In this document: in pieces, positions 56,451 through 64,000 of the stretch | How the letters are laid out: every line of letters starts with the position of its first letter | Numbering within the stretch: the stretch's first letter is position 1 | Source: Methylocystis iwaonis | GTDB taxonomy: Bacteria > Pseudomonadota > Alphaproteobacteria > Rhizobiales > Beijerinckiaceae | Direction of reading: 5' to 3' | Assembly (NCBI RefSeq): GCF_027925385.1 | Contig: NZ_AP027142.1 | Span: 1,656,001-1,720,000, forward strand | Length of the DNA stretch: 64,000 nucleotides | Program-made: the position numbers and the translations under genes | The notes under the pieces: generated by a model | What the model was told of the DNA's origin: nothing | What the model saw: the letters and a program-made list of their open reading frames with translations, nothing else | Database searches by the model: none

Positions 56451-58082
56451 TCAGCGGCCGATCTTGTAGAACTCGTAGACCTGGTTCAAGCCGTGCTGCT
56501 GGGTAAAGAAGCCGCGAACGTGCTCGAGGCTGCCCTCCATGCCGACCATCTCGCCCTTGGTCGGGCTGCCATTGGAGATGATCACGCCGGTCGGCTCGTT
56601 GTCGGCAGCGCCGTTGGGCGCGGCCAGCGCGTCAGCGCCGAGAGCGACGAAGCGCGCCGCACGACCGTTGCGCACGTTATACGCCCAGATCGAGTCGTAT
56701 TTCTGCAACTGGTCATGCAGCTTGTCGCCCCGGTCTTCGGCCGCGAGCAACTGTTCGCGGTTGGCGAAGAAGATATTGTCGAAGGCGGCATGATCCTGGT
56801 CGCCGAGAACGAAGACAGAGACGCTGCCATCTCCGCTGGCGCGCGCGCCGTGATGCTCTTCGTGCTCTTCGTGCTCCTCATGCTCTTCGTTCTCGCGGAG
56901 GTCGACACGGATGATGGCGCCCCAGGCGCCGCGGGCCGCAAGCTGCGGCACCTGGCCCGTCGGGGCGTCGGTGTCGCCGGTCGCGGTGAAGTAGAAGGTG
57001 CGGAAATGCGAGTCGGGCAGCCAGGTCATGTTTTCCGGACGCTTGAACGGCGTCGCGCCCGCGGCTTTCGCCGCTTCGGTGGCGCTGAACGGCGTGGCGT
57101 CGTCCTTGTGCGACTCGTGGATGGTCACCCACTTGAACGGCAAACGCAGGCCCGGCGTGTAGAGCTGCTTTTGCGCGGGCGAGATGATGTCGCCGATCAC
57201 GTCGTTCGCATGGAAGGTGACCGGCGCGCCATCGACATAAACCTGGAGCGACTGCAGTTTGCCGCCGTCCTGCAGGCGCTTCGGGTTGTTCGGCACGAAG
57301 CGGTAGACGAAGGAGTTGGGCTGACGCGCCGACTTCAGCGGCACATTCGCCACCCCGTCGACAGTGGCGGTCGTGCCGGAAGGCGCGGTTTTTCCGCCGA
57401 TGTCCTCGATCAGATAGATGTTGCCCTTGTCGTCGGGATGAACGCCCTCGAAGCCGCCCGTGCCGATGAACGCCTCGAGAGAGACGCGCTGCGCCGGCCA
57501 GCCGAGACTGACCTCGTGGACATTGCCAGTCCCGTTGAGAGTGGCGGAATTGTCGTCTTCTTCCGCGAACAGCAGCTTCTGGGTGAAGGGGTTGTAGCTC
57601 GAGCCGTCGATGCGGTTGAGGCCCGTTTTGCCGCTCGCCGAATCGACGGGCGTCAGCAGGGTGATGCGGTGCGCCGGGTCGGCGACGTCGAGATTGATGC
57701 GGGTGATATAGGCCATATCCCCGCCGTTCTCATGGCCCTGATAAAGGAAGTGGCGGCCATAATCATAGCCTTGCGTCGGGCCGCCGGGATTTCTGGGCAG
57801 CACGAGATAGGTGTGGATGTCCGGCACCGTATCGGCGCCCGTCGCCAGCTTGCCGAAGGTGGTGATGTCTCCGCTCGGATTTTCCACCAGGTCGGGCGTC
57901 GACGCGAGCAGGCGCAGGCTGAAATTGTCGCTCACCAGCGTCGCCTGCGGATTGCCGGTCGGAGACACGGCGTTGGGAACGCTGAAGGTGATCGGCCCGA
58001 CGCCCTTCGGGGAATCGGCCAGCGCCGTTGTCGCCGCGGCGAGCGCCGCGAGGGCGACCGTGTATTTGAGCTTGAGATACAT
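56451..58082 (-). CDS. PhoX-like (DUF839) secreted phosphatase-type protein
   Basis: A 543-residue exported protein. The N-terminal signal YTVALAALAAATTALA is Sec-type, while PhoX enzymes usually carry a Tat twin-arginine signal. The beta-propeller core has YQGHENGGDMAYITRINLD, FEGVHPDDKGNIYLIEDIGG, MTWLPDSHFRTFYFTATGD and EMVGMEGSLEHVRGFF. A low-complexity insert EEHEEHEEHEEHHG (about residue 400) is His/Glu-rich. PhoX hydrolyses phosphate esters with Ca2+/Fe3+; the catalytic set cannot be fully verified by eye. It lies between nagZ and scpA, an atypical position. Confidence 0.82.
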   Translation of the reverse strand: MYLKLKYTVALAALAAATTALADSPKGVGPITFSVPNAVSPTGNPQATLVSDNFSLRLLASTPDLVENPSGDITTFGKLATGADTVPDIHTYLVLPRNPGGPTQGYDYGRHFLYQGHENGGDMAYITRINLDVADPAHRITLLTPVDSASGKTGLNRIDGSSYNPFTQKLLFAEEDDNSATLNGTGNVHEVSLGWPAQRVSLEAFIGTGGFEGVHPDDKGNIYLIEDIGGKTAPSGTTATVDGVANVPLKSARQPNSFVYRFVPNNPKRLQDGGKLQSLQVYVDGAPVTFHANDVIGDIISPAQKQLYTPGLRLPFKWVTIHESHKDDATPFSATEAAKAAGATPFKRPENMTWLPDSHFRTFYFTATGDTDAPTGQVPQLAARGAWGAIIRVDLRENEEHEEHEEHEEHHGARASGDGSVSVFVLGDQDHAAFDNIFFANREQLLAAEDRGDKLHDQLQKYDSIWAYNVRNGRAARFVALGADALAAPNGAADNEPTGVIISNGSPTKGEMVGMEGSLEHVRGFFTQQHGLNQVYEFYKIGR

Positions 58083-58326
58083 CGACTAATTTCCCCATCC
58101 GTTGAAACGCTTGCGCGGAACCAAGCTCGGCTGCGCAATCGGCGGGACATATCGCAGCGCCGCTTGAAACATTTGAGACAGGAATGTGTCGGGCCGCTCC
58201 CGCCGGGTGGGCGGTCATTTCATGTGGATGGCGTTCCCGGACCGCGCGCCGCGCTTGCGGGCGCGCCGTGAAGTTGCCAATCTCCGACCTGAAAGTCGCG
58301 TAATTGTCGCATAGCTGGAAAGTCGA

Positions 58327-59142
58327 TTGGCCCAGGATCTCTCATTCGATCTGTCCGATGAACCGCGCGCGGAAGGCGAGGCCTTTCTCGTCGACGTCGA
58401 CGGATTCGAGGGGCCGCTCGATCTGTTGCTGGAGCTTGCCCGGCGCCAGAAGGTGGACCTGTCCCGCATCTCCATTTTGGCGCTCGCCGAGCAATATCTC
58501 GCCTTCATCGAGGCGGCGCGGCGGGTGCGGCTGGAGCTGGCGGCCGATTATCTGGTCATGGCCGCCTGGCTCGCCTTTTTGAAATCGCGCCTACTGCTTC
58601 CCGAGCCGCCCAAGAACAGCGACGAACCCTCGGCGGCGGAGCTCGCCGCCGCGCTCGCCGAACGCCTCAAGCGGCTGGAGCTGATCCGGCTCGCCGCCGA
58701 CAAGCTGACCCAGCGCGGGCGGCTCGGACGCGACATGTTCCTGCGCGGCGGGCCGGAGGGGCTGGAGACCATCTCGCAGCCGAATTATCAGGCGAGCCTC
58801 TTCGATCTCCTCTCCGCCTATTCCCGCCAGCGGCAGAAGACCGCCGCCGTCCATGTGGTGCTGAAACAGCGCACGGTCTGGTCGCTCGCCGAGGCGCGCG
58901 AGGCGCTGGAGCGGCTCGCCGGCGTCTCCGCGGAATGGACCGTGCTCGACGATTATCTGCTGCAATATTGCGCCGACCTGCAGACGGCGCGCACCGTCCG
59001 CGCCTCGTCCTTTTCGGCGTCGCTCGAAATGGTCCGCGAAGGTCTGTTCGACATCCGGCAGGACCGGCCCTTCGCGCCGCTCTGGCTGCGCCGCCGCGCG
59101 CCGCAGCCATTATTGGACCGCGAGCCTTCAGGCTCGCTCTAG
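58327..59142 (+). CDS. scpA: ScpA, segregation and condensation protein A (kleisin)
   Basis: A 271-residue kleisin bridging SMC and ScpB in chromosome condensation. DGFEGPLDLLLELARRQKVDLSRISILALAEQYL is the conserved N-terminal motif; the C-terminal winged helix ends near FAPLWLRRR. TTG start with GGAAAG 6 nt upstream. The final residues DREPSGSL and the TAG stop are encoded by the R4 repeat that begins at 59115. Confidence 0.93.
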   Translation: MAQDLSFDLSDEPRAEGEAFLVDVDGFEGPLDLLLELARRQKVDLSRISILALAEQYLAFIEAARRVRLELAADYLVMAAWLAFLKSRLLLPEPPKNSDEPSAAELAAALAERLKRLELIRLAADKLTQRGRLGRDMFLRGGPEGLETISQPNYQASLFDLLSAYSRQRQKTAAVHVVLKQRTVWSLAEAREALERLAGVSAEWTVLDDYLLQYCADLQTARTVRASSFSASLEMVREGLFDIRQDRPFAPLWLRRRAPQPLLDREPSGSL

Positions 59143-59197
59143 TCCTGCGAGCCCGAAAGCTCGCTTTGATTCTGCGAGCCTGAAGGCTCGCGGTCCA
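59115..59197. repeat. Dispersed inverted repeat, family R4, overlapping the scpA 3' end
   Basis: Three copies of a CGAGCC-x-CAGGCTCG type unit, with flanking GGACCGCGAG and CTCGCGGTCC. The first 28 bp are inside the scpA frame and supply its stop codon. Confidence 0.87.
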
Positions 59198-59214
59198 GCA
59201 TTTGGAGGAGCGCA

Positions 59215-59964
59215 TTGGCGCAGCCCGCGGAAAAAATCGAACTCTTCGACGTCAACAGCGACGAGGCGCTGGCCCGCCACGAGGTCGCCTTGCGCGAGGC
59301 GGAGCGCATCGTCGAAGCGATGCTGTTCGCCTCTGCCGAGCCGCTCGATGAAGCCGAAATGGCCCGGCGCGTCGACGACAAGGTCGAGCTCGCCCAGGTG
59401 CTGGAGCGTCTGCGCAACCATTACGCCAATCGCGGCGTGAACCTCACCCGCGTCGGCAAGAGGTGGTTCTTCCGCACGGCGGGGGATTTGAACTGGATTC
59501 TCGCCCGCGAGCAGGTGGAGGAAAAGAAGCTCTCCCGCGCCGCGCTCGAGACGCTCGCCATCATCGCCTATCATCAGCCGGCGACCCGCGCCGAGATCGA
59601 GGAGATTCGGGGCGTCGCCATTTCCAAAGGCACGCTCGACACGCTGATGGAAACTGGCTGGGTCCGCCTGCGCGGCCGCCGCAAGGCCCCCGGGCGGCCG
59701 ATCACCTATGGCACGACCGACGCCTTTCTGATGCATTTCGGCCTGGAGCAGATCAGCGATCTCCCCGGTCTCGACGAGCTCAAGGCGGCGGGCCTCTTCG
59801 ACGGCCGCCTGCCAAAGGGCTTCGGCGTGCCGCAGCCGACCGACGACTCGGCGCTGCGCGATGACGAGGAGCCGCTGGAGGACGACGCCCCACAGGCGCT
59901 GGAGATGGACTTTCCGGAGGAGCCGGAGCCAATCGACGCGCCGGACGCGCTCAACGACGATTGA
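59215..59964 (+). CDS. scpB: ScpB, segregation and condensation protein B
   Basis: A 249-residue winged-helix protein. ERIVEAMLFASAEPLDEAEMARRV, TLAIIAYHQPATRAEIEEIRGV and RGRRKAPGRPITYGTTDAFL are diagnostic. The C-terminal 60 residues are acidic and disordered, a common alphaproteobacterial feature. TTG start with AGGAG 5 nt upstream. Forms the SMC-ScpAB complex. Confidence 0.95.
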   Translation: MAQPAEKIELFDVNSDEALARHEVALREAERIVEAMLFASAEPLDEAEMARRVDDKVELAQVLERLRNHYANRGVNLTRVGKRWFFRTAGDLNWILAREQVEEKKLSRAALETLAIIAYHQPATRAEIEEIRGVAISKGTLDTLMETGWVRLRGRRKAPGRPITYGTTDAFLMHFGLEQISDLPGLDELKAAGLFDGRLPKGFGVPQPTDDSALRDDEEPLEDDAPQALEMDFPEEPEPIDAPDALNDD

Positions 59965-60110
59965 CGCCGTTCTGCCCTCATTGCGAGCTAAGCGCCGTTA
60001 AAAACCTATCATTTCGCTAGCCTGTCGCCTTGTTTTTGAGACGCGGGCCGCATAGGTTCCCGTGAGTTTGGTCGGCGATCCCGGCCTGTTTCCCACTGGA
60101 GGTTTCCGCC

Positions 60111-60341
60111 ATGGGCGGTTTCTCGATCTGGCACTGGATCATCGTCGGCGGCGTGGCGTTCATTTTGTTCGGCGGAAAGTTCAAGATTTCCGACGTGATG
60201 GGCGATGTCGCCAAGGGCATCAAAGCCTTCAAGAAGGGCATGGCCGAGGATGAGACCGCCGAGGCGGCGAAGCCGGTGGGAGAACGCGTCGAGCCACGGG
60301 CCATCGAGGCGAATAAGTCAGCGAGCGGCGATAAGGTTTGA
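60111..60341 (+). CDS. tatA: TatA, twin-arginine translocase pore subunit
   Basis: A 76-residue protein with one membrane helix ([19 protein letters not shown]), an FG hinge and the amphipathic helix [14 protein letters not shown], followed by a hydrophilic tail. ACTGGAGG precedes the start. First gene of tatA-tatB-tatC, which exports folded proteins across the inner membrane. Confidence 0.96.
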   Translation: MGGFSIWHWIIVGGVAFILFGGKFKISDVMGDVAKGIKAFKKGMAEDETAEAAKPVGERVEPRAIEANKSASGDKV

Positions 60342-60355
60342 TGGCGTAGGGGCGG

Positions 60356-60477
60356 TAAGCCCCCTCCCCAACCCTCCCCCGCTTCGCGGGAGAGGGGGCA
60401 GACTGCGGCTTGAATCCGCGATGCTGATCGCGAGCGTCCCCTCTCCCGCGGAGCGGGGGAGGGACAGGGAGGGGGCG
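60356..60477. repeat. Inverted repeat between tatA and tatB
   Basis: CCCCTCCCCAACCCTCCC plus GCTTCGCGGGAGAGGGGG and the mirrored CCCCTCTCCCGCGGAGCGGG plus GAGGGACAGGGAGGGGG. Both arms are GC-rich and could form a long hairpin within the tat transcript. Confidence 0.82.
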
Positions 60478-60503
60478 CCTCCCATCATCTTCTCGGACTG
60501 GAA

Positions 60504-60917
60504 ATGTTCGATCTCGACCCCGGAAAGCTCCTCGTCATCGGCATTGTCGCGCTCATCGCGATTCCGTCGAAGGATTTGCCGCGCGTCCTGCGCACTTTGG
60601 GCCAGGCAACGGGCCGTATGCGGCGCATGGCCAATGAGTTCCAGGACCAGTTCATGGCGGCCATGCGCGAGGCCGAGCTCGACGATCTGAAAAAGCAGAT
60701 CGAAGAGACGAACAGCGCCATCATGGCCGGCGCGAATCTCAACGGCGCCTTCGATCCGATGGCGGAGGCCCGCAAGCAGATCGTCAGCGCGATCGAGGAC
60801 GGCGACAAAAAGCCCCCGCCGGAACGCGCGCTTGAGGAGCCGCAAAGCGGCGTCTCGACGGAGGGGCAGCCTGCCACGGACGCAGCTCCTCAGGACGCGC
60901 AAAAGGCGGATAAATGA
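60504..60917 (+). CDS. tatB: TatB, twin-arginine translocase receptor subunit
   Basis: A 137-residue protein with FDLDPGKLLVIGIVALIAIPSKDLPRVLRTLGQATGRMRRMANEFQDQF, the conserved membrane helix (Glu replaced by Lys near the start) and amphipathic helix. The C-terminal part is hydrophilic and Pro/Glu-rich. Its stop overlaps the tatC start by 4 bp (ATGA). Confidence 0.94.
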   Translation: MFDLDPGKLLVIGIVALIAIPSKDLPRVLRTLGQATGRMRRMANEFQDQFMAAMREAELDDLKKQIEETNSAIMAGANLNGAFDPMAEARKQIVSAIEDGDKKPPPERALEEPQSGVSTEGQPATDAAPQDAQKADK

Positions 60918-61702
60918 CCGAGGCCGACGAAGCCGAAATCGAAGCCTCCAAGGCGCCGCTGATCGAACATCTGATGGAATTGCGCGAGCGGCTCATCAAG
61001 GCGCTGCTCGCCTTTCTGGCGACGTTCATCCTGGCCTTCTTCTTCGCCAAGGACATCTACAACATTCTTGTCATCCCCTATACGCAAGTGGCGGGGCCCG
61101 AGGCGCGGCTGATCTACACCGCGCCGCAGGAATATTTCTTCACCCAGATCAAGGTCGCGCTCTTTATGGCGGCCTTCCTGTCCTGCCCGATCGTGCTCTC
61201 GCAGCTTTACGCCTTCGTTGCGCCCGGGCTCTACCGGAACGAGCGCGCGGCCTTCCGGCCGTATCTGTTCGCGACGCCGGTCTTCTTCGCCGTCGGCGCG
61301 CTGGTGGTCTATTTTCTGGTGATGCCCAATCTGCTGCGCTTCTTCATCGGCATGCAGCAGGCGAACGAGCCGGGGAAGGCGCAGATCGAACTGCTGCCAC
61401 GCGTCTCGGAATATCTCTCGCTCATCATGACGCTGGTGCTCGCTTTCGGCGTCGTCTTCCAGATGCCGGTGATTCTCACGCTTCTGGGGCAGGTGGGCAT
61501 CGTCTCTTCCGAATTCCTGAAAGAGAAGCGCCGCTACGCCATCGTCATCGTCTTCGTGATCGCGGCGGTTCTGACGCCGCCGGACGTCTTCTCCCAGCTC
61601 GCGCTCGCGCTGCCGGGGATGCTGCTTTACGAGGCGTCGATTTATTCCGTCCGCATGGTCGAGAAGAAGCGGGCGGAGCAGGAAGCGGCGGCGCAGGAAT
61701 AG
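60914..61702 (+). CDS. tatC: TatC, twin-arginine translocase core subunit
   Basis: A 262-residue protein with six membrane helices. PLIEHLMELRERLIKALLAFL is the conserved N-terminal TatC motif that binds twin-arginine signals, and FGVVFQMPVIL with TPPDVFSQLALALPGMLLYE lies in the C-terminal half. It overlaps tatB by 4 bp and so is translationally coupled. Confidence 0.97.
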   Translation: MTEADEAEIEASKAPLIEHLMELRERLIKALLAFLATFILAFFFAKDIYNILVIPYTQVAGPEARLIYTAPQEYFFTQIKVALFMAAFLSCPIVLSQLYAFVAPGLYRNERAAFRPYLFATPVFFAVGALVVYFLVMPNLLRFFIGMQQANEPGKAQIELLPRVSEYLSLIMTLVLAFGVVFQMPVILTLLGQVGIVSSEFLKEKRRYAIVIVFVIAAVLTPPDVFSQLALALPGMLLYEASIYSVRMVEKKRAEQEAAAQE

Positions 61703-61762
61703 CGACAGCCCGCCGCTTGACCGCATCACGCGCCTGCGGGAGAAGGCCCCAAGTTTTTCCAG

Positions 61763-61849
61763 CGTCATGGCCGGGCTTGTCCCGGCCATCCACGCCGAGA
61801 CGTCGCAACGGCGCGGCGTGGATGCCCGGCACAAGGCCGGGCATGACGC
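61763..61849. repeat. Dispersed inverted repeat, family R1 (copy 3)
   Basis: GTCATGGCCGGGCTTGTCC with inverted arm ACAAGGCCGGGCATGAC, between tatC and serS. Confidence 0.82.
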
Positions 61850-61884
61850 TGTTACATTCTCATCTGACGCCAAACGCCCGGTAG

Positions 61885-63201
<1,317 letters not shown>

Positions 63202-63217
63202 GCGACAGCGACGGCGC

Positions 63218-63350
63218 CAATACCTCCCCTTTACGGGGAGGTCGGCGGCCAAAGGCCGCCGGGTGGGGCTCGCGCCGTTACGACTCGGGTTGGGGCGGAC
63301 CCCACCCGACCCCGCTTGCGCGGGGCCACCCTCCCCGTAAAGGGGAGGGA
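63218..63350. repeat. Inverted repeat, family R5 (copy 3)
   Basis: TACCTCCCCTTTACGGGGAG and the mirrored CCTCCCCGTAAAGGGGAGGG at about 63330-63348, with GGGTGGGG/CCCCACCC arms inside. It follows serS. Confidence 0.83.
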
Positions 63351-63375
63351 TTTGCTCACGATCAGCGCTTTGGTG

Positions 63376-63753
63376 TCAGCGCAAAACGCTGACGCCGGCG
63401 TCGACGATTTGCCCGGCGGCCATCACCGGCGCGGAGACGATGGCGACGCCCAGCTCCGCCGGGCCGCCATCCTGATAGCCGGCGATGCCGCCGCGCGGGC
63501 CGTATACCGTCCCGTCGAGGACGCGCGGCATGTAGATGAAGCCGGCGTGCGGGCCGTGACTCACGGCGCACCAGCTATGGTTGCACTGGTCGATGTTCAC
63601 GACGTCGCCGGCGGCGAGCGTCATCAGATGGGGGCCATTGGGGTGCGCGTGAAGCATGAAGTTTCCGCCGAGCATGGCCTCGAAGGCGGAAGCTCTCGAA
63701 ACCGAGCCGATGAGAGCGACAGCAGCGATCAGTGAATAGCAAAGCGTACGCAT
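63376..63753 (-). CDS. Secreted SH3-like domain protein
   Basis: A 125-residue protein with signal peptide (SLIAAVALIGSVSRASA, cut before FEAM). The mature part has AGDVVNIDQCNHSWCAVSHGPHAGFIYMPRVL, an SH3b-type pattern with one Cys pair, followed by a Gly-rich end. Similar small secreted proteins are common in Rhizobiales; the ligand is unknown. The ATG at 63753 has GGGGAGG 6 nt upstream. The gap to the next gene (63754-63930) holds no other gene. Confidence 0.75.
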   Translation of the reverse strand: MRTLCYSLIAAVALIGSVSRASAFEAMLGGNFMLHAHPNGPHLMTLAAGDVVNIDQCNHSWCAVSHGPHAGFIYMPRVLDGTVYGPRGGIAGYQDGGPAELGVAIVSAPVMAAGQIVDAGVSVLR

Positions 63754-63930
63754 GATTGCCTCCCCACTTAAGATGCAGGCAAGCAAAAATATGGCGCGCC
63801 GAAGCGGGAGGGCTATGCCCGAGGCCGCGTTTTTCTCGGGCTTCGCTAAAAACGGGTCAAAAGTCTGCGAAGGATTCGACGAAGCCATCCGGGGGAGAAA
63901 AAGCTCCTCCGGATTGCTTCGCTCACTGCT

Positions 63931-64000
63931 TCAATAGCCCGCGACGACCGGCGGTTGCATCGGCGCCGCCTGCCCATATACGTCCGGCCCGCCCGCGCCG
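63931..64000 (-). CDS. C-terminus of an unidentified protein (runs off the window)
   Basis: The last 22 codons are open on the minus strand up to a TGA at 63931-63933, ending GPDVYGQAAPMQPPVVAGY. The Pro/Ala/Gly-rich end looks natural for a C-terminus, but the family cannot be judged from so few residues. Confidence 0.4.
   Translation of the reverse strand, partial: GAGGPDVYGQAAPMQPPVVAGY

Noticed and set aside
55605..58271. 888-codon open frame on the + strand opposite the phoX-like gene
   Set aside because: It is antisense to a protein with clear family motifs and a signal peptide, is Arg-rich as expected of a high-GC shadow frame, and has no recognisable domain.

Overview
The window is high-GC alphaproteobacterial DNA from a type II methanotroph of the Methylosinus/Methylocystis kind. 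The evidence is a complete soluble methane monooxygenase (sMMO) operon (mmoXYBZDC) with its regulator genes mmoR and mmoG, set among housekeeping genes in Rhizobiales-like order (cckA, cimA, erpA-dgt-argS-SPOR-nagZ-scpAB-tatABC-serS), two CtrA-type TTAA-N7-TTAA sites and many short dispersed inverted repeats. Assignments come from reading the sequence only; no database was searched.

Layout. 1-9.3 kb: miaB (cut by the window edge), rimI, tsaB, a PIN/ribbon-helix-helix toxin-antitoxin pair, nfuA, an rRNA/tRNA methyltransferase, an orphan TadG/von Willebrand protein, icd and dksA. 9.3-21.5 kb: a FliO-like membrane protein divergent from the cell-cycle kinase cckA, several small secreted proteins, cysS, a DUF559 protein and cimA. 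At 21.75 kb a tRNA-Val is followed by a 0.55-kb remnant bounded by a copy of the tRNA 3' end, which looks like an old integration scar.

22.7-36.4 kb is the copper/methane region. A periplasmic Cu(I) chaperone (PCuAC) diverges from a DUF2244-SCO1 fusion, a cysteine-rich DUF2946-like protein and a DUF1097 membrane protein. Then come mmoR (sigma-54 activator), a small acidic protein, and mmoG (GroEL-like), closed by a strong terminator. A sigma-54 promoter follows, then mmoX, mmoY, mmoB, mmoZ, mmoD, mmoC and a terminator. MmoR with sigma-54 should drive the operon when copper is scarce. MmoG is the family's putative assembly chaperone, and here it carries Asn at the position of the catalytic Asp398 of GroEL.

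36.7-44.5 kb: five same-strand genes encode a STAS anti-anti-sigma factor, an RsbW-like kinase, a short form of the large NAD-glutamate dehydrogenase, a five-PAS/SpoIIE phosphatase and a patatin. Together these suggest a complete partner-switching module beside sMMO. A tRNA-Asn lies at 45.4 kb.

45.5-64 kb: a PfkB kinase, then the conserved erpA...serS run. It is interrupted by a multicopper oxidase without a signal peptide and by a Uma2/PhoX insertion. It ends with a small SH3-like secreted protein and the C-terminus of an unidentified gene.
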